From contig JAHLWZ010000093.1 of NCBI GenBank assembly GCA_020536535.1, forward strand, positions 60,526-124,525: a stretch of DNA of 64,000 nucleotides, read 5' to 3'. Every line of letters starts with the position of its first letter. Within the stretch, counting starts at the first letter, position 1. The position numbers and the translations under genes were made by a program. This DNA is from Pelomyxa schiedti (lineage: Eukaryota > Evosea > Pelobiontida > Pelomyxidae). The notes under the pieces were generated by a model, which did not search any database, was not told where the DNA came from, and worked only from the letters and a program-made list of their open reading frames with translations. Positions 50,944 through 62,900 of the stretch are shown piece after piece.

Positions 50944-51146
50944 TGCTATTGTTTGCTGTGCCTGTCGCTTGAGGGAGTTCTCACCAACACCGAAACACTC
51001 GGTCTTTTGCTTTTGTTTTTTTTTTTATCGCCGTTTCCCCTAAAAAGCCCTACGCGAAAACCAAAAACAAAGACTCGCCTGTCACACTCTGCCGGAGACA
51101 CTACAAGAGAGTGAAACCACCGCGCCGTAGCAACAGAATTGCTAAC
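50944..51146. other. Short intergenic region upstream of ankyrin gene
   Basis: Contains the ankyrin gene promoter and the 3' flank of U6 copy 2. Sequence similarity to U6 copy 1 stops at the terminator T-run, so this flank is unrelated to the region after 15466. Confidence 0.5.
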
Positions 51147-51261
51147 AAAAAAAAAAAGTGGTATACTTCTCGATTTTGCGTGTCATCCTTGCGCAGGGGC
51201 CATGCTAATCTTCTCTGTATTGTTCCAATTTTAACGGATGACCTGGTTGCCCAGGCTCCGG
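51147..51261 (-). ncRNA. U6: U6 spliceosomal snRNA, copy 2
   Basis: Reverse complement carries the same 5' stem-loop, ACAGAGA box, AGC triad and 3' domain as copy 1, followed by a T-run (51147-51157 read on the minus strand). The RNA part appears identical to copy 1. An identical intergenic organisation with ARF just upstream shows that the pair was duplicated together. Confidence 0.92.
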
Positions 51262-51282
51262 AGTTTCCCCTTCTCCCAGCTC

Positions 51283-51324
51283 CTTTTATCCGAAGGAAAA
51301 TTTATCTGCACCGCCATTATGGGT
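51283..51324 (-). promoter_or_regulatory. U6 copy 2 upstream elements
   Basis: On the minus strand, ACCCATAATGG (51314-51324) and GGATAAAAG (51283-51291) lie at the same distances from U6 as in copy 1, while the flanking ARF 3' region has diverged more. This supports both as RNA polymerase III promoter elements. Confidence 0.65.
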
Positions 51325-51475
51325 CGGTGAATTTTTTTGGATAAAAACAAACACAAAATTTTTCTTCTTGGTGTTGCTGATGCTGTACAAGTGTATCTTG
51401 TTGGGTGTGTGTGTTTTGTGTGTGCTTTGTACATGTTGTTCTAGTTGGAATTGCTGATGATGGTTTCTTCGGTTT

Positions 51476-51635
51476 CAGTTGTTGAGTTGTTTTGCCAACC
51501 AGTCGAAGCCATCATACACTCCGGTGCCGTGAATTGCTGAGCACGACTGTGCCCTCCACGTGTGCTGGTGTTGCCCCGATTTGTTCGTCATTGATGACGC
51601 CGACGTTGACGATGCACCATTCCGTGAGCTTCTGC
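51476..51635 (-). CDS. ARF: ARF-family small GTPase, copy 2 (5' part in gap)
   Basis: Only the last exon is present: the Ser-rich insertion, [20 protein letters not shown] and DWLAKQLNN, stop at 51476-51478. The sequence is essentially the same as in the complete ARF at 14311-15152. The 5' part is lost in the run of N. It would be an intact second gene if the gap contains the other exons. Confidence 0.8.
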
Positions 51636-51735
51636 NNNNNNNNNNNNNNNNNNNNNNNNNNNNNNNNNNNNNNNNNNNNNNNNNNNNNNNNNNNNNNNNN
51701 NNNNNNNNNNNNNNNNNNNNNNNNNNNNNNNNNNN
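51636..51735. other. Assembly gap, 100 N
   Basis: Exactly 100 N, a conventional size for an unknown gap. Both sides are members of duplicated families (ARF on the left, Cys-rich gene on the right), so the gap was probably caused by repeats. The join may not be reliable. Confidence 0.97.
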
Positions 51736-52293
51736 CTTGCAATGCTCTCAGCACTGAAGTCACCATCAACGACTCCCTTGCAAGCTGCCTTCTGCTCCTC
51801 AGTGAACATTCCGCAGCAGGATGAAGAGGCACCACCAGAGCAAGAGCACGAGGAAGCACCAGTTGTAGCACCACCAGAGCAAGTGCAAGGCTTATCAGCA
51901 GTAGCAGTAGTGGCACCACCGGTGCAGCAGCAGGGACCCCAGGCGGCTTTGAATGCTGCTTGTTGTTCTGGTGTGAACTTGGTCTCAAAGAACTCGTGCA
52001 CCTTGGCCTTCTGCTCTGGCGTGAATGTGGAACACACGCTCTTGAACCTAAGAATTTGTTAGTAAGAATATAATATATAAGTAAATATTTATATATTCAG
52101 GTCGGTGTTTTACTTTGCAATAGCATCAGCAGAGAAGTCACCGGTGATGACTGGTTTCATGGCTGCCCTTTGTTCCTCGCTGAACATTGCTGCAAATGGG
52201 CATGTGCTTGCGCAACACTAACAATAGAATTGACATTAACTAGTGGGTAGTAAGAATCGTTGTACTTACTGTTGTTGGTGTTGTTGTTGCCAT
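51736..52293 (-). CDS. Cys-rich modular protein, copy 2 (3' part in gap)
   Basis: Exons 52293-52270, 52217-52114 and 52047-51736 reproduce copy 1, with the same intron positions and phases. It starts MATTTPTT, then CCASTCPFAAMFSEEQRAAM, and FTPEQKAKVHEFFETKF with CSCSGGASSSCCG. It has a two-codon insertion (Thr-Ala) and scattered substitutions relative to copy 1. The C-terminal modules fall in the gap. Metal-binding character is inferred from Cys spacing only. Confidence 0.8.
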
Positions 52294-52398
52294 TTTATCG
52301 TTTGTTTTCTTTATTGTTGTTTCCTTTCTATCGTCGCTTTTTTCTGTTTTGTTGTTGTTGTTCGGATCGCAGTTTTCGTTCCGTTTTTGTGGATTGGT

Positions 52399-52510
52399 GG
52401 ACGAAGAATTCGGTGGCGCCTCATCATTTGCGGGCGTGGAAATTACGCGTGTACAGCGAGATTAACATAATTTTTTTCGCAAAACGATCAAAAATTTGTT
52501 CGATCGTTTT
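52399..52510 (-). promoter_or_regulatory. Upstream block of Cys-rich copy 2, with inverted repeat
   Basis: Contains GACGAAGAATTCGGTGGC and GCGTGGAAATTACGC (52434-52448) matching the copy 1 upstream block, about 140-155 bp before the start codon. A perfect 9-bp inverted repeat AAAACGATC / GATCGTTTT (52481-52489 and 52502-52510) lies further upstream. Confidence 0.45.
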
Positions 52511-52566
52511 GTGCACACGATTGGTGTTTAAAAAGATGCCGGGAGACACGACACACTGTTAACTGT

Positions 52567-53513
52567 TTAGAATTTCTTTGGTTGCAGTGAAGCTGGTGGA
52601 TTCTTGGATGTCGGCTTGGAGCCTGGCCTGCTCACTGACCTTGTTTGTGTGGTTATCTGTGGTGTGGTTGGTGTTGCCGTTTGTGCTGATGGTGATGGCG
52701 AAGGTGATTGTGTTAGTGATGATGGGGAAGGAGGGGCCTGTGGTGAAGCCGGGGCAGTTGAAGAGGATGGTGAGCCGGGCGTGGCTGCTGCTGCTGGTTG
52801 CTGTTGCTGGTGCCTTACCGGTGCTAGGGGAGGAGGTTCATCCATTTTGGGTGAAGCGGTGTTGGTAGGGGTTGGCAGTGTTGGTGGGTGCGTGTTTGCT
52901 GCGGTGGTGGTCACTGTTACTTGCGTTTTTGGAGTGGCAGATGGCGTGGTTACGGTAACAATTGTGGCAGTTGTTGTAGGAGGCTTGGGTTGTGGCGGAG
53001 GCTCTACCTTGGTTGCCTCCTTCTCCTTTTCTCTTTCTCTTTCTTTTTCTTTTTATTGTTAGGGTTTGATAGTTCTTACAGAATACTTGCGTGCAATTTT
53101 GGCCGCTTGAGCTGCTTTTTGGTTTGCAATTCTAGTTTTGGTCAAACGCAACTTAAATGGACTTGATTGGCATACTGTATCTCTTTAGCAATTGAGGCAG
53201 CCGTTCTGAGATTGTTCAAAACAGACTCAAATACATTTTGCTGATTAGAAGTACAAGATTTGATTGTCTCTGCAGAGAACGTAACCCCATACACGGCATC
53301 ATCCAACCGTGTACAAACACCGGTCAACGATTTCTTAGAGTGTTTGTTACTTTGTGAACCGGTAAAAAAAAGTAAAAAGCCCTTACCTTTGATTCCAAGA
53401 GTTTCGGAACAGAATTTCTTACACTTTGTTGTACACTTGTCAGCGGTTCTGTCCTCTCGTCGCACATCAGCACGGCTATCTCCCCCACCTCTTCGCAAAC
53501 TGCTCCGCCACAT
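52567..53513 (-). CDS. Unassigned protein with basic middle and Thr/Pro-rich C-terminus
   Basis: The start MWRSSLRRGGGDS is at 53513. The N-terminal half (about 115 residues) has a Cys cluster (CTTKCKKFC) and predicted helices (NVFESVLNNLRTAASIAKEI). A basic helix (TRIANQKAAQAAKIARK) and Lys/Glu repeats follow, in another frame or after a very short intron near 53140-53170. The C-terminal region is rich in Thr, Pro and Ser and ends QPKKF at 52567. No domain is recognised; function unknown. Confidence 0.5.
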
Positions 53514-53576
53514 GCAATTAATTATGGGAAAGGGAATCCGAATTAAAACCCAGTTAGAAGCGGCCACGTACGCTTT

Positions 53577-53824
53577 ATGGCGCGCTCGTGTGTGCGCGTG
53601 TCCAACATCAACGGAACCTTCTTGGTCCCCGGTGGCAACTGATTTTGCCGGCCGACTACGTCGCCACCCGCACCTCCCTTGACCGACGCAGACATCGCCA
53701 ACTAATAACCGGTTGCCTCTTTGCAGTTGACACGGATCAAATCAAATTGATTCCAAGGTCTGATGAACTTGATACGGAACCGGCATGGCTCAAAGATCCT
53801 TCTACCCGACCAAATACAAGCTGA
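53577..53824 (+). CDS. Possible two-exon small protein
   Basis: ATG 53577 opens MARSCVRVSNINGTFLVP. A convincing intron follows (donor near 53632; CTAATAAC branch-like site and pyrimidine tract before CAG at 53726-53728). It joins in frame to DTDQIKLIPRSDELDTEPAW and stops at 53822-53824, giving about 50 residues. It is divergent from the gene at 52567-53513. No family is recognised; the splice signals are the best support. Confidence 0.4.
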
Positions 53825-53918
53825 CTCGAATACAACCCGTAAGTGCTACCACAAGATAGTTATCGTTGTTCCTGTTCTTCCACTGATTTATCAGAACGCA
53901 TTGTGTTGTTTCGCGTGG

Positions 53919-56900
53919 TCATGAAGTAAACCAAGAGATAGCCACCAGCCCAGAGCCCCCTCTGCCACCCATGTGCCCGGTGTGCGTATCCGAGCGCGGC
54001 TGCCCGCCGCACCCAACAACCACCCTCAGCGCCTGCCCGGGGCTCACTGGGTGGCTCCGCACCGCAGAGTACCCTCCCCCGCCCCCTCCAGCCCCGAAGC
54101 ACCCCCCGCCCCCTCCCCCATAGTCCCACCCCGCCTTCCCCCCCTTGTCGTCCGCCGGCGCCACCGTGCCGTACCCCGACGCGACCCCCGGGGCGCCCCA
54201 GCACGCCGCGGAGCCGCCGCCGCGCCCGGCGAAGTCCAGCGTGGCCGCGCCGCCCCTCCCGCCTCCCTCCACTCCCTCGCCGCTGCTTCCCCCCGCGGCC
54301 CCGCCTCCCCCGTGCTGCGCCGTGCGCCACGCCAGAGTCGGCGCTGTCGGTGCTGTTTGGCCGCCGTTGCCGCCGTTGGCCACTGTGCCGATGCCCCCGG
54401 GGGCCTGGGAAGCCCCGCCCTTGCCGCCAGTCGCCAGGAGGATCCCGTCGATCCCAGAGTCGCCGCCGTCGGTCCCTGGGCATGCCCCACGGGTGGCCCA
54501 TGACGCACCGGCGGCGCCGCCGCCAATTGCAACTGCGGTGATCGACGTCACCCCTGGGGGCACTGTGAACGCAAAGGCAATGGAGGCCTGGGGTGGGTAG
54601 GGGGTGCCAGGAGGTATTATGAAGAAGGTCCTATTGGGTGTTGTGAATGTAATCTCTGACCAGCTGGTGGTGATTACATCACTGGGTGTTGAGGATGAGG
54701 ATGAGGCCGCTGATGCAGTGGTTGCTGCAGATAGTGGCGGTGTTTTCGTTGAGCAAAAGAGTGCCCGGACTCTGGCAAAGTATTTGGTTCCTTGTTGAGA
54801 GTTTTTGAGATGAAACATCTTTTCTGGGCCACTGTAGATTTTTTGAAACTGCTGTGGCTGCTGCGGTGAAGATGCAGTGGATTGTGAGAGCTCTACTTCA
54901 AAGGTATCAAATAGGGATGCTTGTACTGCTACAACTGCAGATGTTGGTGATGAATTCTGTTCAAATTTCCACTGAATGAATATGTCGCCTCCCATTGTGA
55001 ATGTGTGTTGAACTTGAAGTGAAGGGACTTGGATAAGTGATGCAAAGTTTTGAACTGAGCTGAGAACCCTAGGAAGGTCGAGAATTAAGCCCACTTTCCC
55101 CCCAGAGCTTTGTGGAAGTGCCATTCTCGCATCTATCTGGGACGCAACCAGTTGGCTAGATATTTGTTCCGAAACGGTCTGTGCCATGTCACCCAGATAC
55201 GGGGTCAGGAGGGTCCTTCTCAGCCGGATGAAAGGAGTAGCTCCACTCGAGTGGGCCATTTGCATCACTCCTTTGTTGTATTCTATGCTTTGCAAAGCCG
55301 AGACCTCGTGCTCATCTTGATTTTTGGTGAGAAGGTAATAGATTGTGTATTTACACACTAATCTGTTGAGACAGTGTGGACTTGATTGTATCCAAAGTTG
55401 AGAGCAACTGGAGTTCCTGTGTGTTAACAGCCTCGCGGATTGCAAAACAGGCTGATTGTATTTGTTGCCTAGCATTGTCTGTTTCAGATTTTAGTTCTTG
55501 CAACGCACTTTGGTATGCTGCTCTGCTTCTTCTTGTATTGAGTGCACTCAAGGATTTTTGTGCTGCAAAAACGAGGAGCTCCCGGGATGAATTATATATG
55601 TCGTCGCGGAAAAAAGCTGAGTGCCCCTTATGCGGTCCAAAGTCCTTGCATATTACACAACACATTACCTAACAGAATTGAATAAGAGAAATATAACAAG
55701 TTACGTACATTGTCCGTGGCACAATAAATATCGAGGTCTTTTCCAGGATGAAGTGGGCATGTTGGCTCCTTCATTTTTGGTGCGGGTCTCTTTTCAACAG
55801 GTACTCTTTTATGTGTTTGGCTGATCTTGAAGGCATGGGTAGCTTTGTCACATTCAGCACACAAAACTATCTCTTCCGTTTCACACCACACAGTTGCCTT
55901 TTTCACTGCGCACTCCTGGCACATAGTTTCAGGTTTCAACTTTGGCTTATCCTGTTCTAAAATGCAACCAGCAGTGTTCATCAATTTCAGTAAAGTTACC
56001 AAAAGCAAATTTTCCTTTTGGTAACAAACAGGTGCCTTGCACTCAGGGCAAATCCGGTTTTCTTTGCTTATAGTAGTGTGAACGGATCCTGTTAGCATAG
56101 AGTCATCAGAAGTAACAGCGTTAATATTACTTGCAGCCCAACACCTTCCACATACATTGTGGCCACAGGGGAGAAGTAAAACTGGATCACTGTTTGCAGT
56201 CGTGGTTGTACTCGTAGCCGCTGCAGCTGTGGCTGTAGAACTAGTGGCTTCGCTCACTATAGAATCGGTGGCCCGAAGGAATGATGTACCACAGCACTTG
56301 CATAAAGAGCTGAGTTCTGGCAACTGTTCCTGTGATACAACCGCGGGGCTCGTGTTGTCGCTGCATGTGGTGCTGTTGGAATCAGCGGTAGTGTTTGTGT
56401 TTGTAGATATAGAAGTAGAGCTTGTGGGTGTGCATGTGATATCCGGGGTGGTTTCCGGTTTGTTTTCTGTTTTGATATTCATATCGGCGGAACCGGCGGA
56501 ACAGCACCCAGGAAGCACCGCATGTGGCTGCCCAGTGTTGGCAGTTGGTAGTGTGGTATTGGTTGAGCTTGGCTGAGCCTGGGCCGTTGCTGTTGTGCAA
56601 CTAGTAGTATCTGTTCCCGTGGCACCGAGCTTCTGGTTCCCCCGTCCATCCCCGATCATCTTCGCATCCTGTTGCTGGTCATTCCCACCCTTTTCCTCTG
56701 CCGCTTCCTCGTCCTCCTCTATTTCTTCGTCCTCGTCCTCGTCCTCCTCCTCCTCCTCCTCCTCCTCCTCCTCGTCCTCGTCCTCGTCTTCTTCCTCCTC
56801 CTCGGGTCCTGGGTCGTAGTCGCCGGGGGGCTCGTCGTACGCCCCCGCGCCCGTGTCCGCGTCCTCCTTTTCCTCCCCGTCAGATATCACTATCGGCGCC

Positions 56901-57118
56901 GCGCCGCTGCCACTCGGGCTAGCCCACCACGTGGGAAATGCCGACAGCGGTGCAGTAGTGGTACTAGTAGTTGTAGTAGGTGGTGCCACTACCGTAGTAG
57001 TTGGTGGGCGAATCGTCGCCCAGTTTGCTATTTGTTGGTCCAATAGCTGCCGCTTTTTGAGTTGCACCAGCCTCTCTTGCTTGCGATACCACTTCTTTTT
57101 GTTCAACCTCGTCTTCAT
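53919..57118 (-). CDS. TRIM-like gene A: RING, B-boxes, coiled coil, FN3, glycine-rich domain
   Basis: The start MKTRLNKKKWYRKQE is at 57118. An acidic low-complexity region follows. The RING is CKCCGTSF, VLLLPCGHNVCGRC and CPECKAP. B-box-like zinc sites are MCQECAVKKATVWCE with LCAECDKATHAF, and CPLHPGKDLDIYC with CCVICKDFGPHKGH. Coiled coil (SALQELKSETDNARQQIQ) comes next, then a beta domain with FN3-like features (SQQGTKYFARVRALF, WSEITFTTP). Last is a glycine-rich domain opening FAFTVPPGVTSITAVAIGGG and ending GGSGLVAISW. The latter resembles glycine-rich domains common in bacterial surface and phage tail proteins. TRIM architecture implies a ubiquitin ligase; the glycine-rich domain would be the recognition part. 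Stop at 53919. Confidence 0.8.
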
Positions 57119-57196
57119 TTGATGTGAAACGAACAAAGTTCGGTTTCTTGTAAACGCCTTTCTGGGTGGGTATCGGTGATGATGCGGGATTAGATT

Positions 57197-59891
57197 CTAC
57201 CAGGTGATAACCACGAGGCCGCAGCCGCCGGGCCCGCCCGGGGCCGTAACCGGCCGCGGAACACCCGGCACGCCGCCAGCCCCCACCACGACGCTCAGCA
57301 CCTGCCCCGGAGTCACTGCGCAGTTCCTGGCCACGGAGTACCCTCCGCCGCCGCCCCCCGGCGCCCACGACCCCCCGCCGCCTCCCCCGTAGTCCTGCCC
57401 AGCCTCCCCGCCAGCGACCCCATGCGGGCCCATTGGCACGTGGCCCCCGCCGCTGCCGCCTCTGCCCGCGTACTCCCGCAGCGGGGCCGTGGGGCTCGCC
57501 CCCTGTGCCCCTGCGTCCCCCGCGCTGGCTCCTCCCCCTCCCGCTGCGCCTCCACACCCTCCCACAACTGCCCATTGGTCATTGGGCACCTTCTGTGCCT
57601 GGGCGCCATCCCCTCCTCTGGAAGTTGTGCCATTCCCTCCGGTGGGTCCCCTGCCCCCTTCTGCTTCCACAATCCCTGTGAGTGCTGACACCCCCCCGTC
57701 ACAGCCTTGATAAAGGGGGTGTGCTTTGTACAGTGAGCCGCCGGCGGCGCCGCCTCCGATTGCAATTGCGTTGATTGAGGTCACTCCTTCTGGAACTGTG
57801 AATGTGAACATGCCTGGTTTGTTGAACATCACTCTTGCTGGAGTATGGAATGTGACTTCGCTCCACTCGGTACTGCCTTCCTGATGGTCCGCCATGGTGG
57901 ATAAGAACGCCCTCACTTTGGCAACATATTTGGTGTCCGGTTGAAGAGGGCCAAGCTCTATCTCTCTAGCACCACCACATTGAAATGAAGGTTTTATCCC
58001 TGTTGGTATACATTCTTCGTTCTCACTCTGTTGTAGAAGTTGCACTTCAAATGTGTCCGGCATCACAGTAAATGAGGTTGTATCACTTGGTGTAAGTCTC
58101 CACTTAACAAGCGCAACATTGCCTTTAATAGAAGCTTCAGTCTCAAGCAAAGGTAAATGTATAAATGTCCCAACTGTCGCAAGGGACTTGGTAAATGCGG
58201 TAGTGTCACATAGAAATGAAAGCTTCCCGCAAGTTAGTGGTGTGGGTCTGGGTCCAATGGAAATAAGGTCCCCGCTGTTATCAGCCACTTCAAATACAAC
58301 AAGTGGCCTCTTCAGAATGGATAGCATTTGCATTATTGAGTATGTGTTGTCACAGTTGACAACCTGCATAAGAGCCTCATTTACTTCTCTTGCTTCCTCG
58401 ATAGAGAAGACAGTTTCATCTGTTGAATTTTCAGAAATAAGCAGAAATAGCCTTATATAAAATAAACTAACTAGTATACTATTATATAAAATTAAAACGA
58501 GTATAAATCTTATATAATAGCAGATAACACACTGATTTGTTTCTGAATAGCATTCGACGCATGGTTTGCTGTTTCATCCAGCACGGAAACTAAGTGGGCT
58601 TCCCTTCTTTTGAGTTCCTCATGTAGAGCCTCAAATTGCTTGCGGATATTATCTTTTGCTATTCCTACGTGGATCGCGAATTCATTTAATTCCCGTTGCA
58701 ACTTCGTGACAGTACTTGAGGCAGATTCTGTAAAGTTCACACATTGGCAGGTTTTCTCGAGAAGAACTTGCCTTGCAGCGCAACACGCATCTCCGCGGTA
58801 AACAGCATTGTGACCTTTATGCCCGCAGAAATCCTTGCATATAACACAGCACAAGGTCTGCGGTAAACTTAATATATTGAATGAATTGAATAGATACAGA
58901 CATTATCGCGTAAACACCAAACGTCTAAATCTTTTCCGGGGTGTTGTGGGCACTTTGGCTCCCTCTGTGCTTTCTTTGCCAGTGACAATGCTCGCTGTTC
59001 AATTGGAACTCTTACATGTGATTGGGTTATCCTGAAGGAATGAGTTGCCTTATCACAATCGATGCAGAGTGCAGTTTCCTCCTTCTCACACCACGTCGCC
59101 GCTTTTTTTGTCCCACACTCTTGGCACATTGTTTCCTTCTCCGAGTCTCCTCCTGCGAATTGCAGCTGTGTTGTGCATCCAACGTTGTGCAGCATCTTAA
59201 GCAACTCCACTAATCTGGCGTTACCCTTCACACCGGTAACTACGTGGGGCTCTACGCACACGGGGCATATTCCACTTTTCCCATCAGGTAAAGCAGCCTC
59301 AGTAGCCGAATCGGTAGGGTAGATAGAATCGTCAAGAGCAGGGGTGTCATCAATACTGGCGAGATTGCAGGCAGCCAAGCATACGCTGCAAATACAGCGA
59401 CCGCACGGCGACAGTAATACCGGGTGCCTGTCGCTAGTCATGGCCACAAGTTCCGGTACTCCACCATTGCTACCACAGCCATAAGAAGAAGAAGAAGAAG
59501 AAGAAGCCTGGGCACCACCGCAAACTGACGTCATCACCAAATACGGCACCCCGCACCGCTCACACGTAGCCCTCAGGTGCTGCGTCGTAGTACTCGTCGA
59601 AGATGACGACGACGATGAAGATGCAGGCCCAGGAAAAACCAACGATGGCGCCGCCGCCGAGGCGCTGCTGCAACTAGTGGCCATGGTGCCGCTGACGCTA
59701 GTATTATTAGCAGTAGGGGCGGTGCGCGGGGGCGGCGGCGCAGCGGTGGTCCCCTGCTCGGCTTCCGGGTACCGCTGTGGCTGGGTGCTTGGCTCGTCGT
59801 CGGCGTCCCCTTCGTGGTCGTGTGTGGGCTGCGGGTGTATGCGGGATCGCTTGGGCGCCTGGGGTTGCGGTGCTTCGTCGTAGTCGTTCAT
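57197..59891 (-). CDS. TRIM-like gene B, with altered RING histidine
   Basis: The start MNDYDEAPQPQAPK is at 59891. Same domain order as gene A: RING (CERCGVPYL, VLLSPCGRCICSVC, CPVC), B-boxes (MCQECGTKKAATWCE, LCIDCDKATHSF, CPQHPGKDLDVWC with CCVICKDFCGHKGH), coiled coil, FN3-like (GPLQPDTKYVAKVRAF, STEWSEVTFHT) and glycine-rich domain (FTFTVPEGVTSINAIAIGGG to GCGLVVITW). In the RING the His of the CGHxxC motif is replaced by Arg (CGRCIC), so E3 activity may be reduced or a different zinc ligand used. Its stop (57197) lies about 80 bp before the start of gene A, and its start about 54 bp after the stop of gene C. Confidence 0.82.
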
Positions 59892-59945
59892 CGAACGGGG
59901 GGAAAAAATGGAGCCGAAATAAATTGTAATTGAAGCGTTCTGGGT

Positions 59946-62900
59946 TCATAGGGTGAAGCGCGAGGGCCAGGTGATGCACACGAGGCCGGTGGCGCCGGAG
60001 CCGCCCACGAACTCGGTGTTGTCGGACTTGGGAGCCCCGCCGGCCCCGACTACCACGGGCAGCCTCTGCCCCGGCTCCACAGGGTGGTTCTCCACCACCG
60101 AGTAGCCGCCGCCTCCCCCGCCCCAGCTCAGTGCCCCCCCGCCGCCTCCCCCGTAGTCCCGCCCGGGCCTCCCTCCATCCATTCCCCCGTGCGTGGCCAA
60201 CGGGTCTTCCTCCTCTCCTCCTCGCGCCTGTGGGAGCCCGCAGCCCATCCCGTTGCCGCCGGCCCCCGCGTACGGCAGGTTCGCCGCGTCCCCACACTCC
60301 TCCCGCTGGTCCCTCCTGCCCTCGCCCCCGGCGGCCCCGCCTCCGCCGGACCTCGGCCACATCGTGCCGGAGCCGCCCGCGGCCATCTCCCCGCCGCGGC
60401 CGCCGTCGGCCTCGGTGCCCTCCCCTCCCAGCCCGGCCCTCCTCTTGCCCCCCTCGCCGCCTCCCGCTTCCACGACGCCGGCGACCTCCGAGGGGCCGCC
60501 GTCGCCTCCCCCGCAGGGGCTCCCGTTGCACCAGGAGCCCCCGGCGGCTCCCCCGCCTATCACAATGGCGCTGATGCGGGTGACTCCTTCTGGCACTGTG
60601 AAGGTGAAGCGGCCAGGTTTGCTGAACATGACTTTGGGGAGGGTGGTGAATGTGGCTTCGGCCCATTCTGTGGTGCTGCTGTAGTTCAGGGCTGATGATG
60701 CTGATGCTGATGCCGATGATGACGAATCGGAATTTGCGGGGGCTATTAGGGCTCTGATTCTCGAGGAATACTTTGTATCTGGTTGCAGTGCTGTGCACTC
60801 GTAGCTTGGTGCTTTACCGCTGTAAACAAGCCGGAAAGCTGAGTCGGCCTCTGATTCTGAGGGTAGTAGCTTTGCTAGTTGAACTTCGAATATTGGTGTT
60901 GCTGTATAGAGCTGTTCCGCTGTGCTGTTGCGGTCTACAAGCTTCCACTTTAGTAATGCGGTGGATTCTGTGGGGATGCTGGTCTCGATTTGAATGGAGG
61001 TGGTGCTGGGAATGCAAACCGGCTTGGCCGGAACAGATAGAACCTGTGAAACTATCCCGAACTCAGATATGGACTTGGTCATTGTGGCCAAGTCACAGTC
61101 GAATGATAGGCTCCCACACATCGCAGGAGATTCGATTGGGATGAACTTTTTTTTAAGAGAGAGCGCTTCCAGTAGAGAGAATGTATTGCCATAGCGGGAA
61201 GCTTCCACCGCGGCTTCATTCAAGGTAATTGTAGCAAGAGTTTCACCTGGTTTATGGTCAATGATAATAGGAAAAAGGTATTGCATATACCGATTTGTTG
61301 TAAAAGGGCCGTTCTTAAATCGTTTTCTGTGGCTCCAACCATAGAAATCAATTCAAGTTCCCTTTTTTTAAGTGTTTCATGCAATGCGGAGAATATTTTC
61401 TGAATACTCTGAATGCACAGACCCGCTTTCTCTGTGTTTAAGGTTTTTGTAGAATTTTGAAGGAATTCTAGAGTAGATTTTAGGCTAGCAGATTCTTCTT
61501 CAGTGTTGCTCATTTGCTTCAGATGTTGCTTGCAAACATCATCCCGAAACAAGCATTTGTGGTTCTGGTGGTCTCCAAACTCTTTGCATGTGAGACAGCA
61601 CAAAGTCTGCCAAAAAATTCAGCTCAAGTGGAATTTAAATGGTATTACTCACTTGGTCATCTGCACACCAGATGTCAAGGTCTTTTTCTGGATGTTGCGG
61701 ACATTTTGGTTCCCTCCTGTACCTTTTTTGCGGTGATAGAGATAAACGTTCTTCAATTGGTACTCTTCGATGTGTTTGAGAGATCTTCAATGAATGTCCT
61801 TTAACGTCGCAAGCAGAACATAAAGCTATTGAATCCTTCTCACACCAGACAACTGCTTTATTTTCGGTGCATTCTTCACACAGTACTGTACTTCTCGCTT
61901 CGTTTCCATTTATCTCTCCTTGTGGCTCTCCACAATCAACTTCAATTGGAGCCGGAAGTTGGGGGAGTACTGTGCATTCGGCTATATACAGCACCTTAAG
62001 TAGTTCCATCAACAGGCCATTCTCTTTCTCGTGAAACACTGTGTTCCCGCACATTGGACATATCCTCGTTTCTTTTACCGATGCATCAGCACTTGACATG
62101 CATATACTGCATACGTTGTGCCCGCAAGGTACCAGTAGAATAGGGTGGCGGGAGACTCCCCATGGCGCCTGACAGTTCAGGCAGCAAGTAGGAAGATACG
62201 GTGACTGCTGGAGAAAACTTCTCCGCGCTGGGGTTGACATTCTCCCGTTTTGAAGTTGTTCACATCTGATATGTTGAGGCTGTGGCGCAGGGTCCGGGGC
62301 TGGTGACTTGTTATTCTGAGAGTTTGCAGCCTCACTCATATTTGTGGGTTTTTGTGGGGATTTCGGACTATTTATTTGTGCTGTGGCTGCAAGTTTTTTT
62401 GTGGGTGTAGTTGGTGTTTTTGGTATTGGTCCAGGGGATGACTTTACGAGAACCACTACAGATTGCATTGGTCTTATTTCATGATTTCTAACTTTTTTTG
62501 GTGCCTCGTCCCTCTTTTTGCGTAGCCACCGCCTCTGGTGGACAACTCGTGGTGGTGTTCCCCTATCAGTAACAGAGGAGTTAACGGCAATGATGGTAGA
62601 CTGTGGCTCAGTGGTGACACTCGTAGAGGTTGTTGTAGTAGTGGTAGAAACCTCAGGTACAGTAGTCTCTGGAGTTGGTGGAGCCGAATGTAGTAGTGGA
62701 GATGGAGACAGCAATGAGGTGAGGGGTGACAGTGATGCGGGCTCACTCTGATTTGTATTTGGTATTTGGGGTATTACAGGGATGGCTATAGGGGAGGGGC
62801 AACTCTCGAGCCCCCTTTGCGTTACTAGAATTTGATCCAGTATCGGCCATCTGTCAATTGCAAGTATGTCATTAATTGAAACTGTATCCGATTTCTCCAT

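Noticed and set aside
51492-52037. Reading frames running through the N gap
   Set aside because: They join ARF and Cys-rich sequence through unknown bases and have no meaning as one protein.
56672-57046. Leu/Val-rich plus-strand ORF
   Set aside because: Mirror of the poly-Glu/Asp stretch of TRIM-like gene A.
59707-60798. Arg/Gly-rich minus ORF of 363 codons
   Set aside because: Out-of-frame shadow of the glycine-rich domain of TRIM-like gene C.
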